DNA of 64,000 bases from Heterotrichella gracilis (GCA_032358255.1 JAULBX010018303.1:21186-85185), one strand, 5' to 3'. Numbered from the stretch's first letter, positions 37,501-56,036 are shown. Numbers and translations: made by a program. Notes: generated by a model from the letters alone, not told the origin.

Positions 37501-40500
37501 TGCAGGACAGCGGCGACACACTGACGGTGGTGGCAGAGGTCAGGGGGAGCAAAAAACTGGGGCAGGACCAGGTAAGGACACAATGGCGCCACGATGATCG
37601 CGCATGCACCTTGCATGCGTGCAATGCACCACTGGCAGGGCATCATGAGTCCAAGTTTGCGTTGGCACATCTTGATCATCAACTTTGAATTGCTCATTTT
37701 GATCACCACTGCCTTGGCATGCCTGATGGAGAGCAGCCAATCGTTTCCCCTAAAGCTGTGTGCATACATGAGTATGAGTGCACCTATTGCTCTGGCGCAT
37801 GGCCATGCATTGTGTCCACGATCTTTGGCCACTGGCCTGAGGTAGCTGTTGGGGTGTTGGTGTGGATATGATTGTGATTTGGCATGTACCTGGCAGTGAA
37901 TGGGCAAACAGTGGATTCCCCCTGGTACAGGTTGCATCGCTGTGTGGCGCGGTGGCCAGTGTAGTGGCGGAAGAGTCGGGGCTGGTGCTGCGCCGCCTGG
38001 TGCTGGTGCAGGAAAGGACAATCCCAAAGACAACCAGCGGTGAGTGCTCGGGTGGAGCTGGCGGGTGGTTCTGGCAATCCCCCTGTATATTGAATAGCTC
38101 ACAGACTAGTGGGCCAGGCTGAGCGTGACTGCCAAGAAGCTGCGAAGTTTATGTTGTCACTCTGTTACATGGCAACTCAGTTCAAGAACCTGGGCAATTG
38201 CAAATCCGGGAATGATGTAGCTATGGCTTGCAAACTCTAGTGTCATGTACAATATGGCAACCCAGCACTGTCCCTGTCCCCAGGCAAGATCCAGCGGCGG
38301 CGCACACGCGAGCTGCTGCGCGCAGGCAAGGGGCTCCACGTGCTGCATGACTGTGACCTGGCCAGCCTGCCAGGGTGCAGACCATCCACAGGTGGTGATG
38401 GCAGCAACGGAACAGCTTCAAGTGATGCCAACACCGCTGATGGTGGAGACGGTGTCGTGCCCTTCAGCGGCACCATGACTGAGCTGGTGATGGCTGCATG
38501 GCGGGAGGTGCTTGGGGAGGATGGTGGGGAGGTGACTGATGAGTCAGATTTCTTTGAGTGCGGTGGGACCAGCCTCACTGCCGGGCTGCTGGCGTCAAAG
38601 GTGAGCGGCAATGGCTTTGATGAATCAGGCTTGTCAAGGCATGCACGCCAGGTGGCACACCAGGAGATACAAGGTTTGAGCATACGTGAATCTGGCTTGC
38701 AGATATTATTTATGACCAGGACATGTCTAGGAACCAGGCAGTTATATGTACGGCCTATAGGTGCACTTTGTATATATGTGCGTGTGTTTGCAGGTGAGTG
38801 GCATGTCTGGGCTTGAGGTTGGCGCCATGGCTGTGTTCACCCACCCCACACTGGGTGCGCTGGTGGAGGAGCTGGAGCGGGTGCGAGCAGCCGGCAAAGG
38901 GGGGCAGGAGGAAGAAAAGAGATCAGATGGCGGGGAAGCCAAATATCTGACGACTGACAGCGCCAACTCCCTGCAGCAGATGGTAGGTGCTGGACATGCA
39001 TGTGGCAATGACTGTGCACATTGGCAGCCTACTTTTGTGCTCGCCAAGCATTGAAATCCTGTGATCACATCTCTGTTACCGCACTGTGGCACTGTTACCG
39101 ACCATGCAATCCCCTCCTCCTCCAGGATGGTACTGCAGCAGGTGAGGGCACCACAGAGCAATATGCTCCTGATGCTTCACAGAGGGGTGTACAGGGGGCG
39201 GTCATCGTACCAGTGGATGCAACAGCAGCATCTGGGCCTGCAGGCGCTGCAGCTGTGGAGGACAAGGGTCTGCATGGGAAGCATGTGGCTGTGGTGGCGT
39301 GCGCTGGAGTGTGGGTGACGCTGCTGCAGGTGCTGGGCATCATTGTGCTGCAGGTGAGGCAATGCACACGTCATGTGCTGTGCAGAATAGTCATATGTCA
39401 GCGATTGGCAGAGTCATGTGCAGCATGCCACCAAAAACGTTCCGTAATGTGACCTGGACCTTGGATCATCAGGTTGCATCCTGACTCCCACACCCTCCAC
39501 GGAATTGTTTTTGAATGCTGGCAAAATCAGCAGCACAATGTTTACCCACAGCGTTGTAAAAGGTTACAGCATTTTTGCTTGTTGTAGCTGCCTGCCTTTG
39601 TCACCCCTTCACTTGTTGCATTGCCCCTGCAGCTGCAGCGCTTTGCGTCACTGTGTGCGGGAGTCATGCTGGTGTGGGGTGTGCTGGGGCATGTATCTCC
39701 ATCTGCCGCTCCTGGCACTGCCTTTGCCCTGCTCCCCCTGGCTCTGCTTGCCGTGCTGCTGACAGACTACTGCCTGGCGCTGGCCATCATGCGGGCAGCA
39801 GCAGTGGGGTAAGAGGAAGCGCACCATAACTTTGCATGCATACATTTGCACACCTGTTTGCGCTTCACGCACATGGGTACTTGGCGCTCATGTGGTCAGC
39901 TGCAATGGGATAATAGAATATACAGTTGATTTTCCTAGACTGAATTTTAATTTGCTTCACAACTACCGTACTAGTGAGAACCCATTGCTCATCAATAATT
40001 TGCGGTTTAAGGTGCGCAGTGGCAATATCAATTAGGTTTGTGGTGCGCAGTAGCGTGCGCAGTGGCAACATTGATTAGATTTTTTAAAGGTGCGCAATGG
40101 GTTCTCACTAGCACGGTATCACACTATCAATAAAACAAATAAAATCAATAAATTTGAACTAAATTGAGCTTCATGAAATAATCTAAGTCAACATTACCAA
40201 TTAGTAAGGATTAAATATTCATTACTTCTTTGTTTATTATTTTTCACAAGATTGTTTTTACGATCGTCCAATTGAATTCTTGGAGTTTTCATGACCACAC
40301 TCATGCGCACATGCAGGGAGGGCTCCTACCCTGTGTGGAGCGGCCCCTACCTGCGGTGGTGGCTGGCGCGCAGCGTGGCCGACTCCAGCCTGAGCCACAC
40401 CGCACTGCTGCCGCTGGTGAAGGGCACAGCACTCATGGGATGGCACTGCCGGCTCATGGGGGCAAGGCTGGGTAGCGGGGCGGTGGTTGACAGCTGCGAT

Positions 40501-43500
40501 GTGCAGGATCCGCACCTGGTGGAGGTGGGGGAGGCGGCGCTGGTGGCGGGTGCGCTGGTGCCGGCGCATGTGCAGGTGCGGGTGATCAGGGGTGGTGGCG
40601 TGGTGGCTCATGTGCATTTACAGGGAAATAGTGCACAAGGGAATATGGTGTCCAAAAGGTTCAGCATGCTGCGCAGGCATGGCAGGCATGTGAGCAGCGT
40701 TTTGTCACTTGAATTTGTTTGAGGTGGCAACGGTTTGTGACATGTGCTTGAATTTTTTGATGTGTGCCGCTGCTCTTGCCTGTGTACTAGTAATACTTTT
40801 TATGTGCCTGGCGCAGGCTGCTGATGTGGCGAGGGGTGTGCCTGCCATGCTGCACATGCGGAGGGTGAGGGTGGGGGCTGGTGCAGTGGTGAGTGCCCGC
40901 GCGCTGGTGCCTGGAGGTGTGGGCGTGGGTGCGGGGGTGAGGGTTGGGCCTATGGAGGTGGCTGGGGAGCAAGGGGAACAAGGAGATTCTCTTTCTGAAG
41001 CTGGAACAGGTAGGGATAAAATAACAGTGAGAGCTAACTCGATTTTACTTGATTGCATGCATGGTGACTGACCGCACATTGTCCATATGCGCAACCGTTG
41101 CCCACCCTGCAAAAGCACACCTGCACATGCATAGTTCCACCAATGGTGGCCTGTCCCACCATGTCACCACTGGCTCGCCAACCACTGATGACCACCTCCC
41201 ACCGTGCAGACTCTGCAAAAGCTGCTCCGCTGCAACTGGGATCGTTGTCTGCTGCCACAGCCCTGGTGGCGGTGCTGGTGGTGCAGGCTCTGGCACTGGC
41301 TCCTGCTGTGGCTGCCTTCTGGGCGCTGCAGTACCGGGTGGCTGTGGGACATGGAGCGGGTCGTGAGGGGTGGGATGTATACCTCACAAGGCTGTGGAGC
41401 CAGGGGTTCATGGCGTGCCTGTGGTGAGTGCTGTATGACCTTACCCAGACATTTGGAAGGTATCCATGAATCCGTATATCTATCATTCAGATGGCAAAGG
41501 CGCAACCTCATTCGGCAGCAAGGTGCATCTGTAGGTGAAGAATGGATGGTGTGTTTAATTTGCATTGAAAACATTGTGTTACAGCTTCAACCCCATACCA
41601 GTAATTACTCCCCCTCCTTTCCTTCAGGCACGCTGATGTGCGCGTGGGGGACTCCTCCGCCTGTAGCACCCGCCGCCTGTCCTCCACCTTTGCCGTCCTT
41701 GCAATCGCCCCCTGGATCCTGCTGGCCTGCCTGTCCCTCACCTACCCGCTGGTGCTGCTGGCTGTCAAGTGGGGGCTCATGGGCAGGTTCATGGAAGGCC
41801 CAGTCAGCACTGGATGGTGGTACAGGTGGGCTGCAATGCACCTGCAGTACGCGGATCACATGATAGTACACCTGCTCATGCATCATGTGAATGCTCTGGA
41901 ACCATGTGGCATGTGATCCGCCACCTTGAACAGCTGCTGCAACACCGCCACGCCTCCTGCCCCGCTCACACTCCCCCTCGCCTGCCCCCCTTGCCTCCTT
42001 GCCAGGTGGCGCCAGCACGTGTACTCCTCGCTGTGCACCGGTCCGCTGCGTGCCATGGGGCTGGCACTGTGGGGCCACACGGGGGTGATGGCGGGGATCA
42101 TGCGGGCCCTGGGGGCGCATGTGGGAGCACGCAGCTGGATCACTGCGGACGGGCTGCAGGCACTGGAGGCTGATCTCATCACCATCGGGGATGATGTCAC
42201 AATCGCATCAGCGTACGTGGAGTAGGGGTTGGGAGTGGCAGTACGTGTGATTTATTTTGATCACCTTATCAAACATGGTCAGATAGTTTGCATACTCACA
42301 CACTCCATAAATACCAGGAGGAGTTTAATATATCACGTGTGATATAGTAAAGTCCTCTAGTAAATACACAGGATTTGAATCATTAACTGCTTGTCACAGA
42401 TGTGAACCAATGTGCAATGCATTATATTACCCTGCACACCTTCTGCCCTGCACGCATCAACACATTGAAACAGGCATGTGCTTCAATGTTGCCTCCATTC
42501 TTTCTCCTTGACACTGCAGTGTGACCATCACATGCTCGGAGGGCACCAGCGCCTGTCCAGTCACAGTGGGATCCTCCTCCCACCTTGCCTACATGACACG
42601 ACTGGCGCCAGGCACACGAGTGGGCAGCCGCTGCGTGGTGGGCAACTTCACAGCCACCGCACCGCATCAAGTGCTGGGGGATGGAGCAGTCACACTGGTG
42701 AGGGAGGGGGGTGGTCGGGCAGCGCATGCATGGAAGCACAAGTGCCATTCACTGCACAATCTGACTTGCCTGGGTCTATGGTGCACCTCCAAAGATACAC
42801 AATGACCACATCACATGATATATTCCCATGCTTGCAGACTAAGCAACACGACTACTTAGCTGCACACAGTCCAGTTTTCCATCTTGATAAGTTCAATTCA
42901 CAGACACTTACAGTTTCCACCTCCTCATACTCTGCCCCCCCCCACCTCCTTCCTGCAGGGCCATGCCCAGCTGTTCACCCGCCCCACCACCCCATGCGCC
43001 AGCACACCAGCCACCCCCGCATCCCGCCTGGCCTACGACACCGGCCGCGTCGCCCTGGGCCTGCTGCTGTACCCATCCATAGTTGGCGCAATGGTGCTGC
43101 CGCTGGGCATGGCCATCACAGCGGCAATCACCTACCTGGGCCTGCCCTTGGCAGTGGTTGTCATCCTCCCCCTGGCAGTGCCCGCAACCTACGTCACCTG
43201 TGTGGCCTGGCTGGTGGCGGTGCGCTGGTACGTGTGGGGCCATGCACGTGAGGAGAGCACCGCCTTCTTCTCGCGCCGCCACCTGGCGTGGACCTGCGCC
43301 ATGGGTGTGTGCCACGTGGCCAAGATGATGCTGCTGGGCCTGCCGGGCACTCCTCTTATGGCAGGGCTGTACAGGCTGCTGGGGGCACAGGTGGGTGAGG
43401 GGGGAGTGACACCATGTGCATGCCTGTTGTGCCTGCATAGGGGGGCCATGGCCGAGGTTCTGCACTTGTAGTCTAATGCACTCGCTGACATTCAGCTGTG

Positions 43501-44397
43501 TCTCCATGCTCATTGTGTGATGCTTTCAAACTAAGGGTGCACATGTACCAGCCATGAAGAACACCGCTCCAGCGTACCAAGGGCAGCATGTTCCTGCGCA
43601 CAGGCCTTTCTATCTCCCTTGCCTGACTCAGCATGATGCCTCTCCTTTCCCCGCAGGTTGGCCCAGGTGCCTTGCTGCTCAACTACAACCTGCACAGTGA
43701 GACGGAGCTGTTTTGTGTTGGCCAGGGGGCGGTGGTTGGCCCACGCACAGTGGTAGACATGCACGGCATCAGCGGAAGGACCATGGCGCATACACCTGTC
43801 AGGTGGGATGGAGCAAGGGGGGGTATAGCAGGAAAACAGCCTGTTAATTTTCTGAGTTGTATACAGTGAAGTCACTGCAAAAAAGGGTGTGCATATTCCT
43901 GACACGATCTACATGTATTGTTTCCGAAGCATGGCATATCTGCCCTTGCTGCTTGTGATCTGCCATGCTTGGGGTGGGTTGCGCATGGCTGTGGATAACT
44001 GCACTTGATGTGTGCATCTGATTTGTACTGGACATGTGCATTCATTTGATTTGTCCTCGCAAAGGGGCATCATGGAGCTCAGGGGCCGCATGGAAATTGG
44101 GATGCGTGATGGATGTGGGGGTTCATGCGTGCAGCTTGGGTGCAGATCGATTTAAACGGATATGCACAGGGTGGTGGGATGCACGTGGGGATGTACCACA
44201 AGTGTCCTGATCTGTTTGCGGCATGCAGGCTGGGCCCCTACGTGACAGTGGGTTGGGGCGCAAACATCATCATGGGGGCCTGCATGCGTGAGGGGGCAAG
44301 CCTGGGGCCGCTGGCTGTGCTGATGAAGGGGGAGTGTGTGCGGGAGGGGGCAAGCTGGGGAGGGGCACCAGCGGCGCCGGTGGCCAGCCAGGTGTAG
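34522..44397 (+). CDS. FAAL-carrier-Pls-type membrane synthetase
   Basis: About 20 exons, about 1585 residues: 34522-34655, 35034-35649, 35967-36168, 36498-37078, 37416-37571, 37931-38039, 38284-38600, 38794-38982, 39126-39353, 39633-39808, 40317-40575, 40817-41009, 41210-41423, 41628-41825, 42006-42212, 42520-42697, 42959-43390, 43657-43802, about 44065-44114, 44229-44397. Residues 1-620 are a fatty-acyl-AMP ligase: FLQFTSGSTGDPKGVMVTHG, YHDMGLS, PAYGLAESTVVVT, GRIKDVIILGGRNYYPQ, and Lys in GKIQR. A carrier domain follows (FFECGGTSLTAG, phosphopantetheine Ser near 696). The rest matches the NRPS terminal domain of the Pls type: YPVWSGPYLRWW, several membrane segments (LLQVLGIIVLQ and others) and hexapeptide-like VGxGAVV repeats. 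It probably activates a fatty acid as acyl-AMP and passes it to the carrier and membrane module; the product is unknown. The junction before the last exon does not keep phase as I read it. Confidence 0.9.
39964..40118. repeat. Short inverted-repeat element in intron
   Basis: 25-bp terminal arms at 39964-39988 (TACCGTACTAGTGAGAACCC start) and 40094-40118 are inverted copies with one mismatch, enclosing about 105 bp that contains the repeated word GTGCGCAGTGGCAA. It looks like a MITE in the intron between exons 39633-39808 and 40317-40575. No target-site duplication is obvious. Confidence 0.65.
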
Positions 44398-46370
44398 AGG
44401 CATCTGGCGCCTGTGTGGTAGTGTGTATATGAGGCACGTGCCCAGAGCTTTGCAGGTTTTGGGGTATTAAGTAAAGCAGTTCCCTATGCGATTTTAAAGC
44501 CATCATGGCTGTCATGTGCGACCATTGGTGACCATGATGGGTAGCTTATAGGATTTACTAAATACTATGTTATTAGTGTTGTGATTCGCAATGATGGTAG
44601 CCTATAGAATTGTGATTATAGTATATTTCATAACCAATAGTGGTAGATTAAGGATTTACTAAATACTTGGATAATATTGAAGTACTCAATAAAATCCTTA
44701 CCTTTCAATTGTGTTTTTTGAAGTATGTTCTTGGAAACGCTATTGCTGCCTGATCACTGATACGGTATTGATGTGCCACTTGGCATGTTATATATATTAT
44801 GTAGATATTTCCAGTTGGGACTTTCAAGCTTCTGACGAGCCACCAATGTTGAGTTAGTTGAACTCAGCTACCAAGTTGCCAGTGTCAATATCCATCATCT
44901 GAATGGACCACCGTAGTATAGTAGCTGTATGTTACCGATGATCGTGCGTGTGTGTTACTTTGCACACATCGAGAAGTGCGTTGTGTTTCTTGTATACATT
45001 ATAAACATTGATATGGGTCATCGTAGTCAACTGCATATAGATTTTCACGAAGTTCCATTTTTACGCATTTTGGGGAGGCATTGCCTATGCATTAAGTTTT
45101 GTTTTTTGAAACTAGATAATAATGTATTAGAATAGACTAAGTAGGAGGTCTAAATCCGAGAGCGCTTTAGTAGCTATAGTCATTTAGCAGATTTATAGAT
45201 GAACATGCAGCATCAGTGCTGGGCAGCAGCTGCTGGTCTTTATCGAGCAGCATGCAGGCAATTTTTTGAGGCCTTGCAAAAAGTCATCATGGCTCTTAGT
45301 GAGCCCATATGTATACAATTTATATGCCAAATATGAGCCCATTTTGCATCGTTAGGCAATCATTGCATTTACATGTAAGTTATTTGGCAATTTGCTAACA
45401 AGGCTAGAGCTCTTATTGTCAAAACCAATAAGAGCTCTAGCCTTGTTAGCAAATTCCAAAGTCAGTGGCAGTTGGCCATTGAAAATTGCAATTAGACATT
45501 TTGCTATAGAATTTTTAATTTTCATCGGGCATAATGCCTTTTCTAATTAGTCTACCGGCACTCGTCTTGCATGGCATGCAAGTCTTTGTCCAGTCTTACT
45601 TTAACCTCTAGTATAGTCTGAGACTTGCTGCATGCAACATGACGCGGTCACTATGGATAATCCTGAATCCAATCCAACTTGGCAAGGGCTTGCCTGAATG
45701 ATCACTGATTAGAGCCTATATTGTCAACAACAAGCCGCAATTGTTGGTACGCATTAGGCTAACGCTAAGCGCCAGCTGGGCGTCATGTTAAATTGAGCGT
45801 TCTTGCAAATGCCGTGCGGGCCACTGCGGATTGCGCAAATGATATGCCATGTGGCCCAATGTCGGCCACTGGGTTGGCGTCCACGCAGGCCTAAAAAGCT
45901 TTTTGCGTCTCTGAGCTCACTAGTGACGCAATGCGATATTACAAACAAACAAACAAAAGTCATTTCCAGCCGTCATCGTGCGGCAGCCGCGGCGTGCGGA
46001 TGCATGTTACTGCAAGCATTGTATTGTATTACAGCTGTTCTAGTACCCTTATGCTTGTCTTCACACCGTGGAATGGATTGCCAAGACAAAATCTGATGAT
46101 CAGGGAGAAAGACTCTTTGTACGGCAACAGCTTGCCAAGACATGCTGGGCCAACTTAACGTAGAGGTTGAAAATCAGGATCCTGTAAACAATCAGAGCGC
46201 CCCTGGGAACAATAAGTAAATACTACCGCGAGCGCAAGTGTATAATATGTCCCCAGCTCTGCTTTCATGTGCCTTCAGCCCATTGCCTTCTGCTTCCCCC
46301 ACCCCACCCCCCACCCTAAAACAATTTCCACTTATATGAATTCCCGCTCATAGTCCCCCCCTGCCCCTCC
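44398..46370. other. AT-rich convergent spacer
   Basis: Nearly 2 kb between the ends of the ligase gene (+) and CCDC25 (-). No exon supported. The word GATTTACTAAATACT occurs twice (near 44551 and 44652) and a perfect 29-bp hairpin lies at 45389-45455. Confidence 0.45.
45389..45455. repeat. Perfect 29-bp hairpin
   Basis: Arm 45389-45417 (core GCTAACAAGGCTAGAGCTC) is exactly complementary to 45427-45455, with a 9-base loop GTCAAAACC. It may be a foldback element or a folded RNA in the 3' region between convergent genes. Confidence 0.95.
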
Positions 46371-47997
46371 TCACATGAAGTCCTCCTCGTAGTCCTCAGC
46401 AGACTGGTACCGCTCACCCAGCTCCTTGGCAGACACCATGTTCTCAGACTGCGGGAAAGGGGTGCGAGTAGTGCAGATGCACAGGCAGGTGTGGCTGTGC
46501 TTGCGGGGAGCACAGGCAAAGCCAGGCAGTGGAGATGTATGCACATGTGCATCGAGTGGGGCACACAGGCAGGGGATGTATATGCTGCTGGTCAGGCGTG
46601 GTATGTAGCATCGGATTTTAAGAAGGTGCACACTTGCCCTATCTTCCCCCTTTTCATGTCCTCCCCTTACCGCCATGATCCCCTTGTAGCTCCTCACGTC
46701 AGCCGCCCGCCGCTCCTCATCACGTGCAGCCTTCTCAACACGCTTCTGGGCCTGGGATGGAGGGGTGGGGGATACAGTGATCAACCAAAGGGAGCTGTCG
46801 GCAATGTGTCATATGGCAATTAGTCTTGCCTAGTGTACGTACATCAGGTGCAGGGCTGTATTTAAGGATAGCTGGGACCTAGAAGTGATTGCGACATTTG
46901 TTAACAAAACCAGCAATCCAACATGCACCAGCTGCTAGGATGCCGTTCACACCCAATCCTGGTCTTGCACTCATCAATGGCTCATGTACAGAGACAGGTG
47001 TGGCCAACGAGATCCCTTCACCCCGCCCCAGCACCCCTCCCATTTTCTCCAATCCCCACCCACCTGAATCTCCGCCTTGCGCCTGCCCGCCTCCTGCCTG
47101 TCAAATGCCGCCCGCTCCCCAGCCAGGTCAGGCGCCTCTTCCCGCCGCGTGCGCTCCAGGCGGTTGACAATGTCGTTCAGCCTCCGGGCAACTCCCACTT
47201 TTCGCACAGCCTTGGAGTCGTGGAAGCCAACCTGGGTGATGGAGATGGTTTGGGAGGTGAAGTGCATGGCAGTGCCGGCAGTTGGGCAGGGTTATGTACT
47301 TGTATTTCTTGACTGGTGCAACGTGTATATATGATTGCGCAGGGTGCACCACATAGTCTCCAGCTCCTGATCCCTGTGGACTGCATGTGCGCACAGGCAG
47401 GCGGACTAAGTGTGGCGCGCAAGATGCTAGTGCCCCCTGGCCATCATGCACTCACCACCCCTACTTCCCACCTGTCCCACATCCATCGATGCTGTCTTCT
47501 TGAGGTTAGCCCATGGCGTGTAAACCACCTCCAGGTTGTTCATCTTGTTTCCCTGGATGCTGTTGGCCTTCACCAGCTGCACACAGTCCTCAAGGGTGTC
47601 GGGGGGGATGGCGTCCATGGAGCAGCCATCCGCCAGGCGCAGGTACACATGGGCGGAGGACAGCGCATCAACGTGAAACCTGCCAGGAGGGGTACCCCAC
47701 TCCACAGGGTCATTACTACCTTCTGGGTGCGTGTGCTTGTGGCGTGGTGCATATGTCAGCGTATACCCAAAATATGGCTCAAGTGGTGCTGGTGGTTACT
47801 ACAGGTATCTTCTCGCACACAAATTCTGTGCAGTAGTACTGCTTGCTCCTCCCATCCCCACCCCACTCCACTCACCAGACGTCGTGCGGCAGGCCATACT
47901 TGATGAGGTCCTCGTTCTCATTCTTGTCACGACCCATGTAGATAAGCCAGTCGTCCTTGCCGGGCCCGTAGCCACGCGGCTGGAAGAAAAAGACCAT
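46371..47997 (-). CDS. CCDC25: Coiled-coil domain-containing protein 25
   Basis: Five exons (47997-47876, 47679-47472, 47231-47064, 46751-46671, 46448-46371) join in phase to 218 residues; the human protein is about 208. The NFACT-R (DUF814) domain is unmistakable: [20 protein letters not shown], then [16 protein letters not shown], then [14 protein letters not shown] and [20 protein letters not shown] charged coiled coil follows ([20 protein letters not shown]) and the protein ends EDYEEDFM, like the animal family member. The NFACT-R fold binds tRNA in ribosome quality control proteins; the animal CCDC25 is also reported as a membrane DNA sensor. A role near translation is the conservative inference here. 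The start ATG at 47997 matches the family's MVF start. Confidence 0.94.
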
Positions 47998-49398
47998 TGC
48001 GGGAACTTATTGCTGCTGCGCTTGCTGGCTTGGTAGCACAATGCTTGTGTGGTGGCTGCTGAGACGAATCTAACAACCAGCAGCTACTGGTGCTGGCAGC
48101 TATTGGTGTACTTGCTCTGCGCGCTTGGAAAAGGGGTGATCCTGTGACCTGCGGGCAACACATACATGCTGTGCGAACTGTGAGGATATGCACGCGCGTG
48201 CACTATACAAGCCAGGCCACTCAGTAACTACCAATGCCGCCGTGAGGCATATTGCAATGCATATGTGCAGCTAAGGGTGGGTTGGAACACATGTAACATA
48301 TGGACCTGGACTGGCAAGAAGAGGATGTCAAAAATAACCTGTATCCTTTCTCCAACTGGAGGTACACCCAGTACAGAGAAAACAGCTGTGGTTGCAGAGG
48401 CACAAGCTGCGGCGCATGCATGCATGCGTGCCCATTTGAGTTTACCTGCCAAGCCTCACACTGCAAGACTCACAGCCCCTGTCATTCCCCCAAAGTCCAC
48501 CTTACAAAGAATAGCGTTTGAACTTTCACTCACAAACCGCGCCTGGGCAACACCGGCATACGCTATGAGGCAGGCGACGCGAAGAGAAACCGACTGAAGT
48601 GCGTGTAGACTACCGCTGAAAATGCGTGTGTAAAATACCGCTGGCATGTGTTCATCAAGCGAGTGTTGGTGTAAGGCGTACAGAGGTGTTACTGCCCCTA
48701 TTGTACTGCTTCTGAAACGGATGCATGCATGCACATGGGCGGGGAGGGCAAACCACCCCCTGCGTCACTTTGATGTGTCGGAAGCTTTGGCACACGGGGT
48801 TCTTGTATCGGTTCCGCTTGAAAATATTCACAACTTGATTGAACGCCTTATCGAGCTGCACCCGCGCTGTAAACTTGCATGCATATTGAGTGTGGCACAT
48901 GCATGCATACGAGGAACAAACACCGTGGGCTTGTTTGTTACCAGAGCACCTGCATATAACCAGACGACACGTGTGTATAATAATCTGTGCTGACGTGATG
49001 GAGGCTGCTTGCGTCTGCAGCCAGCGGGAGTGCGTATCCCTCGCATAGGGTTGGCAGCGTAGGCGCAGCGTTACTCGGGGTGCATAGAGAAGGTACCTGT
49101 TCAGCCTGTGGATGTTGTTGCTACGTGTGGCCTTCAGGGCTTGTCTGGAGCCTGGTCATGGCAAAAGCTATGAAAAATGCCTATGGTGCATGCACACAGG
49201 CACACGACTACCACACAGGTACCTGTCTCATTGGTGTACCATTGTTGTCGTACTATCTTCAGTCACTACATGCACTTGCACGGTTTGATGTCAGCCATTA
49301 TGCAAGAGTGTGCCAAGGGGCTTGAGTCGGTCCGCCCTCCCCCCCCCACGCCCACCCCTGTCAACCCCCTCTCCCCTACGCCCCCCTTGCAGGCTGCA
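47998..49398. other. Divergent promoter region, CCDC25 and WD40-TPR
   Basis: 1.4 kb between two divergent genes. GCATGC repeats are dense (near 48416, 48720, 48876, 48899). No exon is firmly supported, although a 5' exon of the WD40-TPR gene could lie here because the reading frame is open upstream of its first ATG. Confidence 0.4.
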
Positions 49399-54738
<5,340 letters not shown>

Positions 54739-56036
54739 AGGCCTGGGATAGGACAGCAGCGCCATTGTTTGATTGGCAACTCCACCTCCTTTCGCGCTGG
54801 TTGTTGTAAAAAATAGGCATGCTGTATACTTATCCTGAGGCCCTAGCAACATGTGTGGCTGTGCGTGTAGCACCTGTGCTTGTTGCGATAACAGAAGGCT
54901 GGGTGCAGGCGTGTGTCTGCTGCTATGCAATACCAGCGCTGCAATAAGGGGGACCTTAGTGCTAGAGGTTTTTTTGGGCTGGCACCTGGCAGCGTATTGT
55001 GTTGGACAGGAGTGCCTGGCGTTTGGCGACTATTGGTGGATGCATCCCCTCTGGGGCCACGCATGTAACTGTGACTCTCTGCTGCTGCTGTGCCCTGGCC
55101 ACGGGCTGTCAAACATGGCTGTCACAAAATGGCCCCTGTCCTTACTATGCGTCGTGGCACTGGTATTTGCCTTGTGAGTAGTGTAAAAGTACACATTTCT
55201 GCGACCTGGAAGTCACGCTGGCAAGAAATGCGGGTGATCATCGGGCGTGCACAATGCATGCATGCATCTGTGTGCAATATTACGTTAGGGGGTTGCGGTA
55301 TGTCACCCACAGGTTTAAAGAGTAAATGCTTTGTTTGGTTTAGGATATGGGAAGAGCTGATGTCCACATCAGACGCGCTCAAGTAGACGTAGACTATGTA
55401 CCGCCCCGGCTGCTATACCCAGCTGCACGTCCCCTTGCCGCAGACCCGGTGGCAACAGGTGGCGACCGCCTCCACATGCACCAGCACCTGAACAGCACCA
55501 GCAAACAGGAAGCCTACTAGATAGTGTAATCGAAGCTTGCTGTGGGAGCCACTGGTGGCGCTGTGCTGGCGATGGTGTGGCCAGGTGAGTGCTGCTGCGG
55601 TATGCATGCGCTTGGCTGGACGTGCCGAGGGAGGTTTGCTTGAAGAAATGAGTACGCATGTATACAAATTGAACGCTCTCAAGCACCTTTGCTGGCGTGT
55701 AAGGCCGTTTGTGGCGACAGAGTTGTTGCCCATGTGTTATGCATGCATATGGTGGGCTATTCAAAGTTTGTCGCGGCGCTTTGTCCTTGAGAAGTGCCCT
55801 AGGAGGATAAAGGGACAAATATCAGTACATAATAACGAAGAATGCACCTAGCCTTCCGTTTGTGGGAAGCACGTTCTTGCAACAAGTAGTGTAGTGGGCA
55901 CCCACATGCACCCGAGAAGTGCGTAGTCCCGGCGAAGGTACTTGTGTCTCACCTGCTGCTACCTGTTGCCAGGCCATACAGTGCCTGCGTGAGTGGCCAG
56001 GGCAGAAACCGCTGGGCCGCACTGCGGTTAACCACC
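54739..56036. other. Spacer between WD40-TPR and mannosidase genes
   Basis: 1.3 kb. A TGTAA word at 54805-54809, 67 bp past the WD40-TPR stop, fits the chlorophyte poly(A) signal. A Cys-rich open frame at 54851-55177 has no convincing splice partners, so I do not call it. Confidence 0.4.
54805..54809 (+). terminator. Candidate TGTAA poly(A) signal
   Basis: TGTAA is the usual green-algal polyadenylation signal and this copy is 67 bp downstream of the WD40-TPR stop codon. Confidence 0.5.

Noticed and set aside
54851-55386. Cys-rich open frame plus a short possible exon near 55345-55386
   Set aside because: No in-phase splice partners, no recognisable domain, and composition like a non-coding GC-rich spacer.
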